A DNA stretch of 64,000 bases from JAEUKA01 sp035328405. GTDB taxonomy: Bacteria > Myxococcota_A > Polyangia > Palsa-1104 > JAEUJZ01. Below, one piece after another: positions 26,701 to 34,812 of the stretch. The notes beneath the pieces were generated by a model. It ran no database searches and was not told where the DNA came from. It saw only the letters and a list, made by a program, of their open reading frames with translations. The stretch spans positions 1-64,000 of the forward strand of contig DAOLIT010000002.1 of the NCBI GenBank assembly GCA_035328405.1. Reading direction: 5' to 3'. Within the stretch, counting starts at the first letter, position 1, and each line of letters begins with the position of its first letter. Both the position numbers and the translations under genes were made by a program.

Positions 26701-27265
26701 GACCGATCGCCCGCTTCCGCAAATGATGCAGTGCGCCGTCCAAAACAACCGGCTGGCCGGCCTCGACCTCCCGGCCTGCTTCCGACGGTAAAATCACGTT
26801 TTCCGGGCGCAAATCCCCATGAACCACTTGCTGCTTGTGAGCCTCGCCCAGCGCCCGCGCAAGAGCCGCCGTTACGATGCCCGCCGCCAGCACCGGAAGC
26901 GGGCCTCGCGAAAGTCGAATGCGCAGCGTTTCCCCCACCAACAACTCGGCGGCAAGAAACGGTGCTCCGTCGGGACCAAAACTCAAATCGACCGGCAAAA
27001 AGCCGAAACGACGCAAGCCCGACAGTACGCGCAAGTCCTGTCGAAGCCGCGACACGCGGTCATGGCTTGGTGCCAGTTCCTTGTGCAACAGCTTGACGGC
27101 AAACGGTTGTTTTTGACGCAAATGCCAGGCGTTGTACGTGACCCCAGTCATGCCTTGGCCCAAAAATGCGTCGAGACGATACGTACCCGAAAGAACCATA
27201 CCAATGCGTGCCGTCGGGGATGGTTCCGAACCGGTCTGCGACATGAGGGTGTTTGGAAGGGCCAT
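23735..27265 (-). CDS. Atypical Ser/Thr protein kinase with long coiled coil and membrane anchor
   Basis: A kinase domain occupies about the first 300 residues: glycine loop LGQGMTGVTY, FAVKLLHKE with the ATP Lys, VVHGDLRPENVIL as catalytic loop (HGD for HRD, Arg for the usual Lys), VLDGA in place of DFG, and YLAPEQ. Then come about 420 residues rich in Ala, Glu, Arg and Lys (EAERLEAERRAQEDAERERKE pattern), a very long coiled coil, then a Pro/Gln-rich segment. A single membrane helix (LTAVLSGLIGSLGTLLVL) follows, and a C-terminal region with DAKTAVPGVK-type degenerate repeats that would be periplasmic. It resembles PknB-like eukaryotic-type kinases of myxobacteria. The Mg-binding and catalytic motifs are altered, so activity is doubtful. 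The start is uncertain; in-frame ATGs at 27316 and 27244 also exist, and none has a strong Shine-Dalgarno sequence. Confidence 0.8.
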   Translation of the reverse strand: MALPNTLMSQTGSEPSPTARIGMVLSGTYRLDAFLGQGMTGVTYNAWHLRQKQPFAVKLLHKELAPSHDRVSRLRQDLRVLSGLRRFGFLPVDLSFGPDGAPFLAAELLVGETLRIRLSRGPLPVLAAGIVTAALARALGEAHKQQVVHGDLRPENVILPSEAGREVEAGQPVVLDGALHHLRKRAIGLDESLPLGKLAYLAPEQASGEQEAADCGGDVFALGAILYECLTGKQAFGASELEVVLEKLSSPPPALQLPRESGAPPGLSEGLDEVIRKACARDPGERYASMAEVLKGLGLAFEKTGLPLPPPDERVPIETLLSQNKALRKRTVAVKRVAMRSSQDAQDDSDVSDPSQILTAAAFSAGDAKPQSHDEKPAAKRNTAKQRVIRRTVRARDLSSMLAEVEAGRLSPEQAMALSAGQDVEEAEADEKGQPLTEEQRIAEEGRAKVLARAEAAKKNREVEVQQRLERERQETAQMQKRLLEQARAETLGRMRAEWEQSQRGKSSQSDKLAKDPATAKAEAAEQKELLEEAARQAKRIEAERLEAERRAQEDAERERKEAEAAQVARQEAERLQAELREKERLEAERAERVRQKAEREANARKAADEAEQAKQAKLAEVEAAERAAQEAKRQAEEAARLAEEAQKSLPPMATETEEAQELLEMEIDEIFDSPKKPPPVPAAVKAAAEAAAKANAEAKAAQEKAQKAKEEAEAQAVAAKLAQEAVEAAEESRMRSASEFEEIIRAAQEARDREEALAKQIREAEHRQRAAQVARDENLAKVKRATRALAVIQHVQTIAHEEAQHAPTADDSSGVVQSASMSSQRTPTGGARASLPDSATTPIRKSSSAVLDQAAQFGAPKSVPPPQDPSGVFHPSQMPPHVMRPDLVQGYTGPHMVPAVIRQEGSGPYSAPQLGALPMRPEMSGIYTNPQMAPAMLSTPMPVLMTPVIQQMPSHSPHDYTLSRGQMATALGLTAVLSGLIGSLGTLLVLRSQQQTTPSVVSSVSGTDPRVVRPADETKTTLVVSSVTPPGPAPITPPPLPADSVPVTKPSVRDAKTAFPPLRLLTEPATMPPKQSLWLRPAPPPEAGKPSEPGDVKTAAGDVKTAVIDAKVATDAKTAVPGVKTDAKVAIPTGAKTDAKPGTPGLLVKPDAKPAVPTVQPAKTGNDGLRNPFAM

Positions 27266-27456
27266 GGTGCGTCTTGAGAAGGAGGAAAAGAATCGCTCCG
27301 GGATAGCGTACCACATAACCTTCCGAGAAAGGACGCGGTTCTCGCCCCAAAAACGCTCAGAAAACCCATTCTTGCGCTGCACTGGCGTACAGGTGCAGAA
27401 CTGTGCGCAACAAACACATTCGGCAAGAAAAGCGTCTGTGAAATGTCTGGAGGATG

Positions 27457-27508
27457 TCTGAAGAGACTCCGAAGAGACTCTGAAGAGTCTCTGAAGAGAC
27501 TCTGAAGA
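27457..27508. repeat. Repeated 13-nt motif forming overlapping hairpins
   Basis: The motif CTGAAGAGACTC (variants CCGAAGAGACTC, CTGAAGAGTCTC) recurs four or five times. AGAGACTC at 27473-27480 pairs perfectly with GAGTCTCT at 27485-27492 around a TGAA tetraloop, and a second overlapping hairpin is possible. It lies between the stop of the HTH/Mrr-like gene and the start of the kinase gene, both on the minus strand. A terminator or attenuator is possible. Confidence 0.5.
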
Positions 27509-27529
27509 AGGAATGGGTCTCGATGCCTG

Positions 27530-29557
27530 TCAGTTTTGCTCGAGCAGCTCGCTGAACAGTTCGGTGTCCAAGTAGTCCACCGGAAGGTGCATGCGCCTGA
27601 CCCCCACATGTTGCTTGATCAGCAAGTCGGTCAGTGCGTCCTGGTCGTACAGTTCGATACCGGGGGCCGAGGCTACTTCAGCCTGCGCCGCAGCGCCCGC
27701 CTTCCCTGAACACAGGAGGACTCCTTCGTCAAAACCGCGCAAACGGACGCCGGCACGCAGTTCTCCGACGGCTTCCTTGGTCAGTTCAGCTTCTCCGGGA
27801 CGAATTGCGCACAGCACCCGCAACGTCCGTCCTCCGCGCATCAACGTTCCAGAATAATACGCAACACCGTCGCCACGTTTGACGATTTCCGCGCCCAACA
27901 TGCCGAGCCGTTCAAACAAAAGACGCATGAGCAACTCGAACGCGCCTCCCGGAAGCTGCCGAATCCGACGGCGCAACGCGACCCGAGTCGCCTCTCGTGC
28001 CCGCGAGGCCCGTTCGATCAGTTCACGTTCAGCGCCAAACAGATCGGTCTCGAGTTTCCGATCGCTCAGCATGTAGGTTCCGGGCCCAACCGTGCGAATC
28101 CGAGGCCGCAAACCCTCACTGTCTCTGTGACGTTGTTCTCGAACCAGCGCGACCCGCATCGCTCGCGACACATCCACAAGTTCACCGCGAATCAGGCGTC
28201 GCTTCACCGCAATTTCCGCAATCTGACGATGCGTCAACGCGCGTCCCTCAGAAACTCCACGCAAGACATCGTGTGCGGCGTCGGCCAAGCTCCACTGCCG
28301 GCTCGGCGCGGAAGATGGGTTTGGAGCTGCCTGCTGGTTTGGAGCTGCCTGCTGGTTTGGAGCTGCCTGCTGGTTTGGAGTTGCCTGCGTTGCAGGTGCT
28401 GTTGCAGCAGGTCCATTTGGAACGGGAGCAGGCGGCGTTGAACCTGACGATCTGGATCGCTCATCCCGCGCTCGGTCGCGACCTTCCCGATGCGAGTTTG
28501 CCCCTTCGTGCGATCTTCCACGTTCCGCAGGAGTCGGCGTATGTGACGAGGAAGCGAGCGGTTTCGGAGGCGTTGCCGCAGAGGGCCGTTCTTCTGCCCC
28601 CACTTTGCTCTGGGCCTCATGAGGTTTCGCCAACCCCTCCTCAGGCGGCGCGGTTCGTACTGGCTCGACACAGGGCCGATCGGCAGGAGAGACCTCTTTT
28701 GCCGCCAACACCGAACCCGGAGACCCCGCCGGTGGCACAGTCATCTCCGAAATTTGCGAAGACGCAGGAGGCGGGATCGGCGTCGAACGACTGGACACGC
28801 TCGACGGAGCAACCATCACAGAGGGCACCGAAACCGAGGGTGAAGACACCGACGAAACAGGAGCAGATGGTGTTGGAGGACTTTCTCGAACCGGAGTTTT
28901 TGCCGACGGTGGTGAGGACTCCGGTTTTTTCGCATCTGCAGCCTGGCCGTGGGTTGCATTTTTCTCGGCGTGTCCGGGCGCAGATTTGTCGCGACGAGCA
29001 GCGCGTGCGCTTTTTGCTCCCGTGTGGGCTCCCGCATGGCGAGTTTGCGATTTTTCGTGCGCGTGCGCGGTCTTTCCCGCCTGTCCGCCCGTTGCCATCG
29101 CCGGAGCCGCTCGCCCGGCTGGATTGTCTTTTTCCCCAGCCTGGACCGTCTCTTTCGCCGTCTCTTTCGCTGATTGGGCCTCTGCATCTCCACGCGCCGA
29201 CTTTCGTCGTTTCCCCGAAGCATGACCGCCATCCGCCTTGCTCGCGGACTCCGCCTTCGTTTTTTGCACTTTTTCTCCCTCCGTTTGGAGTGCATCCCCT
29301 CGTTCCTCGGGTTCCCGCCGCTGACTTGCGCCGCGCGGCGGATACACACGCAAACCGAAAAGCCCCTCGCCCACTTGCACGAGGTCCGCTGACGGGCGTT
29401 TTGCTTCGATTTGCAGCCGAGTTTCCATCATCGCTTCCGGGTCTCGACCGACCACCGAAAGCAAGCTGTTTTTGATGGCCAGTCTCGTCAATTCCTTGAC
29501 GCTGAGCGGCTTTCCCTCAATGCGCAGAATCTGAACCGCTGCTTCTACGAATGTCAT
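27530..29557 (-). CDS. HARE-HTH protein with long disordered linker and Mrr-like C-terminal domain
   Basis: Residues 1-70 (FVEAAVQILRIEGKPLSVKELTRLAI) are a HARE-HTH (HB1/ASXL) winged-helix domain. They are followed by about 330 residues of low-complexity Ala/Pro/Ser/Lys linker, including three NQQAAP repeats. A second HARE-like helix bundle (LADAAHDVLRGVSEGRALTHRQIAEIA) follows. The C-terminal about 150 residues fit a restriction-endonuclease-like Mrr fold (GAFELLMRLLFERLGMLGAEIVKRGDG, IELYDQDALTDLLI). The Asp in RGDG may be the first catalytic acid, but the QxK motif expected in the next strand reads RVLCAIRP, so nuclease activity is doubtful. HARE-HTH domains are found fused to restriction and chromatin proteins. 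The start has AGGAAAG eight bases upstream. It is followed on the same strand by the kinase gene after 264 bp. Confidence 0.72.
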   Translation of the reverse strand: MTFVEAAVQILRIEGKPLSVKELTRLAIKNSLLSVVGRDPEAMMETRLQIEAKRPSADLVQVGEGLFGLRVYPPRGASQRREPEERGDALQTEGEKVQKTKAESASKADGGHASGKRRKSARGDAEAQSAKETAKETVQAGEKDNPAGRAAPAMATGGQAGKTAHAHEKSQTRHAGAHTGAKSARAARRDKSAPGHAEKNATHGQAADAKKPESSPPSAKTPVRESPPTPSAPVSSVSSPSVSVPSVMVAPSSVSSRSTPIPPPASSQISEMTVPPAGSPGSVLAAKEVSPADRPCVEPVRTAPPEEGLAKPHEAQSKVGAEERPSAATPPKPLASSSHTPTPAERGRSHEGANSHREGRDRARDERSRSSGSTPPAPVPNGPAATAPATQATPNQQAAPNQQAAPNQQAAPNPSSAPSRQWSLADAAHDVLRGVSEGRALTHRQIAEIAVKRRLIRGELVDVSRAMRVALVREQRHRDSEGLRPRIRTVGPGTYMLSDRKLETDLFGAERELIERASRAREATRVALRRRIRQLPGGAFELLMRLLFERLGMLGAEIVKRGDGVAYYSGTLMRGGRTLRVLCAIRPGEAELTKEAVGELRAGVRLRGFDEGVLLCSGKAGAAAQAEVASAPGIELYDQDALTDLLIKQHVGVRRMHLPVDYLDTELFSELLEQN
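28321..28392 (-). repeat. 18-nt in-frame tandem repeat (NQQAAP)
   Basis: Three exact and one degenerate copy of an 18-nt unit (plus strand TTTGGAGCTGCCTGCTGG) encode the NQQAAP repeats of the linker in the HARE-HTH protein. Confidence 0.85.
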
Positions 29558-29761
29558 CGTTCACTTTCCTAAGTACGGTCATGTCTCGCCGATGCCAACC
29601 GCATCCTCACGGCCTTTTCCCGTCGATGGAGGGCATCCCCAGGTGGCCGCTTGGACAAAAAAACCAAACGCGCGGCACCGGCAAGTGCGCAGTGTTATCG
29701 CTCTCGTCGGAAAGTTGTCAAGAGAGGACTTCGTGACAAACGCCGTGGCATCTTTCCAAAC

Positions 29762-30364
29762 ATGCTTTTTTCTCGTCCGTTTCTTGCAAAATGCCTTCTG
29801 CTCGGCGCTTTTCTCGTCGCAAACCCGCAAGTGGAACCCATTGCGGTCGCCCAGCAATTCAACGCCGCGCAAAACACGTTGCCTCCCTCCGAACCGTTGC
29901 TTTCTGCCGCGTTGTTCGATCTTTTGGACAAACCCGCATCTCTTCGCGGTGTGCAAGGCAAGGTCGTGGTTGTCCTTCACCAAGATCGTCACAGCAGCGA
30001 ACAGAACGAGGCCTTCAAGGACAAACTCTCTGGCTTGATTGCGCGGTTTTCTTCGCAATTGCGTGTCGTCGCCCTCGCGGATGCCGGTGGTTATGACTTT
30101 TGGCCTGCCAAGGGTTATGTCAAAGACGCGCTGCGTTCCGTCGAGAAAAAAGGCGGCGCGATGATTGTCGTGGATTGGAAAGGAGCCGTGCGAAAAGCGT
30201 ATCGGCTCAAGTCAAAGCAAAGTGCCGTGTTCGTGCTCAACCGTTCACAGGAATTGGTCGCCTTTTCTCAGGGGCAACTCACCCCTACCGAGTGCGACAA
30301 ACTGTCGGAGCAGGTCGAATCCCTGTTGGTCCAGGAAACGGCGTCAAAACGCGCCGGACCATGA
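29762..30364 (+). CDS. YtfJ-family periplasmic protein
   Basis: A signal peptide (CLLLGAFLVANPQVEPIAVAQ) precedes a thioredoxin-like domain that resembles E. coli YtfJ. It has GKVVVVLHQDRHSSEQNEAF at the first strand and helix, DWKGAVRKAYRLKSKQSAVFVLNRSQELVAF, and QLTPTECDKLSEQVESLL at the end. There is no CxxC, so it is not a disulfide oxidoreductase. YtfJ function is unknown. The gene lies divergently from the HARE-HTH gene (204-bp gap) and its last 21 bp overlap the 3' end of the convergent membrane-protein gene. No strong Shine-Dalgarno sequence precedes the chosen ATG; in-frame upstream codons would destroy the signal peptide. Confidence 0.65.
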   Translation: MLFSRPFLAKCLLLGAFLVANPQVEPIAVAQQFNAAQNTLPPSEPLLSAALFDLLDKPASLRGVQGKVVVVLHQDRHSSEQNEAFKDKLSGLIARFSSQLRVVALADAGGYDFWPAKGYVKDALRSVEKKGGAMIVVDWKGAVRKAYRLKSKQSAVFVLNRSQELVAFSQGQLTPTECDKLSEQVESLLVQETASKRAGP

Positions 30365-31081
30365 CAAACCGGTCATCGTCGGCGTCCTCACCGGAGCGAT
30401 CGTCCCCAGCAGCGCAGGCCGAGGCAACCGTCGGTTGCTGTAAATCCCCGCTGCCATCATGAACACGCCGCCGACCTGAACGAATCCATCTGTCATCGAC
30501 CACAGAAGTCCCCATTCAGGCGCGTCGTGATACACGATGCTGCTCACGAACGGACCGAGTACCGGAATGAACAACGTCGCCGACGCTGTCCTCTCCGTCG
30601 AAAGTTCTCGCGACACCGACGAGCCTTGTGCCGAGGCGAAAAACACCGTCCCGCCGATAACCGCCCCCAAATAGCCCGCCGCGAACAATGATGCGCCACC
30701 TGCAATCAGGCTTCGGTTCCGTTGCCGAATCGCCAACATTTCCGCCGTCCGCTTGTGTTCCTCCAGCGCGTAAACCAGTCGGCGAATGTCGGAATGCAGC
30801 GCAGCAACGGAAGGATCTCCCGGCAACGGATGACCTGCGACGGGAACGTGAACCGCCTGTCGTTCTGCAACCGGCGGCACTGGCACGTTCGTTGTTGGCG
30901 AAACGGCGGAAACCGCGCCCCCAGCGGGCGGCAAAGGAGGCGGAAAAGCCCCAGGTTGCACGGTCTGCGCATGACCCAAAGGCGCAAACGCCGTCAGAAG
31001 AAGCAGGCTTCCCACCCCCACAAGTCCGCGCGCCGAAGAACTTTCCGAAGAACGATTTGTACAACCAAGGTTGTTCCGCAT
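30344..31081 (-). CDS. Hypothetical exported membrane protein
   Basis: This 245-residue protein has a signal peptide (VGVGSLLLLTAFAPLGHAQ). A Pro-rich segment (FPPPLPPAGG) follows, then a helical stretch (DIRRLVYALEEHKRTAEMLAIRQRNR), and then two or three hydrophobic segments (LIAGGASLFAAGYLGAVIGG, LFIPVLGPFVSSIV, VGGVFMMAAGIYS). I recognise no family. It overlaps the convergent YtfJ-like gene by 21 bp at the 3' end. Its promoter should lie in the A+T-rich gap upstream (31082-31483). A location in the inner or outer envelope is likely; the function is unknown. Confidence 0.55.
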   Translation of the reverse strand: MRNNLGCTNRSSESSSARGLVGVGSLLLLTAFAPLGHAQTVQPGAFPPPLPPAGGAVSAVSPTTNVPVPPVAERQAVHVPVAGHPLPGDPSVAALHSDIRRLVYALEEHKRTAEMLAIRQRNRSLIAGGASLFAAGYLGAVIGGTVFFASAQGSSVSRELSTERTASATLFIPVLGPFVSSIVYHDAPEWGLLWSMTDGFVQVGGVFMMAAGIYSNRRLPRPALLGTIAPVRTPTMTGLSWSGAF

Positions 31082-31483
31082 CGCGCCACTTTAGGCCCGC
31101 GTTCTTCCAGAGCACAACCGATTTTCTTTTGCGCCAAAAAAACCAACAAAAACACCAGAAAACCACGGCCCGTGTCAGAGAGTTTGAAATCGTCTTCCCG
31201 AGGAGCCCAAGCTCGCTATTGCAAACGGCCAAAGACCCGTTGGTTTCATGTCCTCTGTATTGGAACATTCTCCCGTTTGATGGATCGGTTTAATGCTTTT
31301 TGTGCATGAATAATCTATTTCTATAATTCAATAATAAAAGCAAAAATAGAAATTTTGTGCTGGATTGCTTTTGTTTTTATTTGATTTTTATAAACGAACA
31401 ATCTACATGCGCATGCCATCTATGACGATTGACAAGTTACATGTAGTGGTTTGTCGGTTTGGGTGCGAGGAAAAAAGACCAGG
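31082..31483. other. A+T-rich intergenic region
   Basis: A gap of about 400 bp between the end of mnmE and the start of the exported membrane-protein gene. From about 31270 to 31440 it is strikingly A+T-rich (for example AATTCAATAATAAAAGC and TTTTATTTGATTTTTATAAA), unlike anything else in the window. It probably contains the promoter of the minus-strand gene. I found no DnaA box of the TTATCCACA type, no RNA gene and no repeat. Confidence 0.6.
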
Positions 31484-32863
31484 CTATTTTCCCAGGCAGA
31501 AGCGGGAGAAGATTTCGTCGAGGACGGTTTGGTCGATGTGGTTGCCGGTCACTTCGCCCAATCGTTTGCGAGCCAGACGCAGCTCGGCGGCGACGACATC
31601 CAGGGAAACGTGGTGCGAAAGCAGGGTTTGCGCTCGCTCGAAGGCTTCCGTGGCTTGCGCAAGGGCCTCGAATTGGCGGGCGCACGTCACCAGAAGTTCG
31701 CCCTGCGCCGAAAGATTGGGCGCGAGGCGCTGCAAAAGCTGCTTTCGGAGCGCGGACAGCCCGTGGCCGCACAACGCCGAAAGGCCGATCGCATCTTTTT
31801 GCACGGGCAGGCAGGCCGTGTGGTCGATTTTGTTCCAAACGACTTGCACCGGAATGTTTTGGGGAAGAAGCGTTTTTAAGTGCTGCTCTTCGATCCCAAA
31901 GCCGACGGTGCCATCGACGACCAGCAGCACCAAGTCCACGTTCGCCAGCCGTTTTTTGGCCAGACGCTGGCCCGCCGTTTCCAGAGACGTTTTGTCTTGC
32001 CGTTCACCCGCCGTGTCGATGAGGAGCACCGACACCCCGTCCCACACGACATGGACCTCGACCACATCGCGCGTTGTGCCAGGCTGCGCATCGACAAGCA
32101 CCCGTTCGTCACCGGCCAGCGCGTTGAGCAAACTCGATTTGCCCGCATTGGTTCTTCCGACGAGCGCAATTTCAACACCCTGCGAAAGCGCCTTGCCGCC
32201 CTGCACAAAACTTTGGGAAAGCTTCGTCGTACGCGCCGACAGCGTCGCAAGTTCCGCAATCCAACGCGCGGCATCCAGGCGGTCATCGTCCAAATCGGGA
32301 TGGTCGAGCGTCGATTCCACGTCGGCGAGCAAGTCGGTCGCCCGTTGGAACAGCGAGTGGACCGACGCAGAAAGCTCGCCGCGCAGTTGCCGTTGCGCTT
32401 GCCGAGCCGCCTGCACAGAGTGTGCAGACAAAAGCGATGCGACGGCCTCGGCTCGGGTCAGATCGATTTTTCCGTGCAAAAACGCGCGCCGCGTAAACTC
32501 GCCGGGCTCGGCGGCGGTGGCACCTGCGGCGAGGGCGGCCTCCACGATTTGTTGCAGCGTGACCGCGCCTCCGTGGGCGTGGATTTCGACCACATCTTCG
32601 CCCGTGTACGAACGCGGAGCGCGCATCACACAAAACAACACTTGATCGATGGTTTCGCGAGGCGCGTTCGATGGGTCTTGTACGCTGACGCCCGCAGCCA
32701 ACCAAGGCCGCACCTCGCCGTAATACAGACGGTGGCTTTCTGGTGCTTGAGGCCACGGAGACAGAATGCGGCTGCCGATCTGTTGCGCCTGTTCGCCGCT
32801 TACGCGGACGATGCCGATGCCGCCGCCGACACCCGTTGCAATGGCGCAGATCGTTTGGGCCAC
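31484..32863 (-). CDS. mnmE: tRNA modification GTPase MnmE
   Basis: With MnmG, MnmE installs the cmnm5 group on wobble U34 of certain tRNAs. All parts are present: the N-terminal tetrahydrofolate-binding domain (ATGVGGGIGIVRVSG), a helical domain split by the G domain, the P-loop GRTNAGKSS (236-244), the GTTRD loop, DTAGE (283-287), the NKID specificity motif and the C-terminal FCLGK with the catalytic Cys. At 459 residues it is of normal length. The start is GTG, 8 bp after the yidC stop, so it is the last gene of the rpmH-rnpA-yidD-yidC-mnmE operon. Confidence 0.97.
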   Translation of the reverse strand: MAQTICAIATGVGGGIGIVRVSGEQAQQIGSRILSPWPQAPESHRLYYGEVRPWLAAGVSVQDPSNAPRETIDQVLFCVMRAPRSYTGEDVVEIHAHGGAVTLQQIVEAALAAGATAAEPGEFTRRAFLHGKIDLTRAEAVASLLSAHSVQAARQAQRQLRGELSASVHSLFQRATDLLADVESTLDHPDLDDDRLDAARWIAELATLSARTTKLSQSFVQGGKALSQGVEIALVGRTNAGKSSLLNALAGDERVLVDAQPGTTRDVVEVHVVWDGVSVLLIDTAGERQDKTSLETAGQRLAKKRLANVDLVLLVVDGTVGFGIEEQHLKTLLPQNIPVQVVWNKIDHTACLPVQKDAIGLSALCGHGLSALRKQLLQRLAPNLSAQGELLVTCARQFEALAQATEAFERAQTLLSHHVSLDVVAAELRLARKRLGEVTGNHIDQTVLDEIFSRFCLGK

Positions 32864-32871
32864 GGGGGAAC

Positions 32872-34812
32872 CTACTTGCGTTTTTTGGCTTTGGCCTTGG
32901 GCTTGTGCGGGTCGGACGGTTTCGGGCCAGCGGAGGTTTTGGCCGCGCCTGTGTCTGCACCGTCATCGGAAGATGCGTCTTGTGCGCGGTGGAGGACTTC
33001 CACGGTGGCGTCGTTCGCGGGGACCGCGTTCTGGTCCTCGTTCGCGTGATGCTCCTTGTGCGTTTTTCCCCCCTTTTTTCCCTGGCCGCCCTTTTTCGGC
33101 TGTTTGTTCGACCGGTTCACGTAGTTGATGACTTCTTGTTGAACAATCCCGAGCACCGTGTTCGTCAGGATGTACAGCGTCAGGCCCGCCGGCAAAAAGA
33201 TGCTGAACACCGTGAACATGATCGGCATCATCGTCATGACCGGCTTCATCTGCGGATCGACCGGCGTGGTTTTGGCCGACAGCTTGGTTTGCAAAAACAT
33301 CAGGACGCCCGTCAGCAGCGGCAGCACGTAATACGGATCGGCGGCAGTCATGTCCGCGATCCACCCCAATCGGACGCGGTACAGCTCGACGGCGTTGCCC
33401 AGCATTGAATAGAGCGCGATCCAAATCGGCATTTGCAACAGCATCGGCAAACACCCACCGAGCGGATTCACGCCGTTTTCGCGCTGGAGCTTGAGCATCG
33501 CCATGTTCAGGTCATTTTTCTGCTCGGGGCGCGGGAACTTGAGCTTGAGCGCGTCCATCTTCGGTTTCAGCGTCTGCATTGCTTTCGCCGACTTCATTGC
33601 ATGCAGCGACGGCCACAGCATCAGTGCCTTCACAAAGAGCGTCAGCAGCACAATCGCAATCGCCCACGACCCGGTCAGCTGAAAGAACTTCCGCAGAAGC
33701 GACAGCAACGGGCGAGCAACCATCCCCAGGCCCCAGGTGTAGTCGATGGCTTTGGACATCTCGACTTTTTGCCCGTTGACCGCCACGTCATCCAGCATCT
33801 CGGGCTGCTTCGGACCCGCGTAGAGCGTGAAGTGGTACGTCTGTTTTTGTCCCATCGGCAGCGGCTTGTCCGCAAAGACCACCTGCGCCGACATCGCTCC
33901 CTGCGCGTCAGCGGTCGCCGTGATTCGTTTGCGACCCGCAGTCGCCTGGTTTTCCAGCGCCAGACCCACCATGAAGTACTGCTGCGCGAAACCGAACCAT
34001 TGCACATCGCCTTCCAGCTTGTCGCCGGTCGCCTTGTTGTCTTGCAGCTCCTCGAGGTTCAGGCTGTTTCGCGAGTTGTCTTTTCCCCACACCAGATCGT
34101 TTTGCACGACGCGAGGCGAGAACATGCCGCCTTTTTGCTTGGGGTCCTGATAGCTTTCCAGGCTGACTTCCAAGTGGTGGTTGCTCGTCGTCTGTTTCTT
34201 GTTTTCGATGTTCACCGCAAAACCGATGTGGAGGCCTTTGGGCGGAAACGAAAACGTCTTTTGAATCTTCACGTCCGGCAGGTCCAGCGCGAACGTGAGC
34301 ACGCGGGTTTCGTCCGGCAGTGTCTCGTCGCTGGCCAGCACAAACGGTTGTTGTTCCGCAGGTTCCGGCAACGTCACATCGCTTTTGGGCAGGCGCACAA
34401 GCAGCGTCGGTCTGTAGCTCGGCAAAAGATTCGTCGGGCCGTCTTGTGCGCGAATCTCCTGCACCGGTTTGCCTCCCGCAAGGCGCAACCAACGCAGGTC
34501 CCGGCTCCACATTTTGGAGTCGAGCAGTTCAAACCGTGTCAGTGCTGCACCGCGGCTGGTGACTTCCGCTCGGTATAGGCCCGGACGTTCGATGACGCGG
34601 CGCACTTCCTCGGTCGTTGTGGCAGAAGTTGCTGCTTGTGCTGCGGACGGCTTTTCCGGCTGCATTTCCGGCTTCTGCGCGTTGTTTTGCGCCTGGGTCG
34701 GTTCGCTGGGCGGAACCTTTTTCGGCGCGAAATAGGTGTTGGTTCCCCACCAAGCAACCATCACCGCCAGGCACAGCCCGATGGCCAACAGGGCCCGTTT
34801 TTCCTGGTTCAT
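32872..34812 (-). CDS. yidC: Membrane protein insertase YidC
   Basis: This is the Gram-negative form (646 residues). It has an N-terminal membrane helix (LLAIGLCLAVMVAWW), a large periplasmic beta domain of about 300 residues, and the conserved insertase core: helix after YTWGLGMVARPLLSLLR, KPKMDALKLKFP cytoplasmic loop, NPLGGCLPMLLQMPIWIALYSML, VDPQMKPVMTMMPIMF. The tail is Lys-rich. It inserts proteins into the inner membrane with or without Sec. The ATG overlaps the yidD stop in ATGA and has AAGGAG upstream; a longer open frame extends into yidD but is not the gene. Confidence 0.97.
   Translation of the reverse strand: MNQEKRALLAIGLCLAVMVAWWGTNTYFAPKKVPPSEPTQAQNNAQKPEMQPEKPSAAQAATSATTTEEVRRVIERPGLYRAEVTSRGAALTRFELLDSKMWSRDLRWLRLAGGKPVQEIRAQDGPTNLLPSYRPTLLVRLPKSDVTLPEPAEQQPFVLASDETLPDETRVLTFALDLPDVKIQKTFSFPPKGLHIGFAVNIENKKQTTSNHHLEVSLESYQDPKQKGGMFSPRVVQNDLVWGKDNSRNSLNLEELQDNKATGDKLEGDVQWFGFAQQYFMVGLALENQATAGRKRITATADAQGAMSAQVVFADKPLPMGQKQTYHFTLYAGPKQPEMLDDVAVNGQKVEMSKAIDYTWGLGMVARPLLSLLRKFFQLTGSWAIAIVLLTLFVKALMLWPSLHAMKSAKAMQTLKPKMDALKLKFPRPEQKNDLNMAMLKLQRENGVNPLGGCLPMLLQMPIWIALYSMLGNAVELYRVRLGWIADMTAADPYYVLPLLTGVLMFLQTKLSAKTTPVDPQMKPVMTMMPIMFTVFSIFLPAGLTLYILTNTVLGIVQQEVINYVNRSNKQPKKGGQGKKGGKTHKEHHANEDQNAVPANDATVEVLHRAQDASSDDGADTGAAKTSAGPKPSDPHKPKAKAKKRK

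Noticed and set aside
27997..29475. Plus-strand open frame of 492 codons opposite the HARE-HTH gene
   Set aside because: The composition mirrors the Ala/Lys-rich linker on the other strand and includes the 18-nt repeat read in another frame; no recognisable domain.
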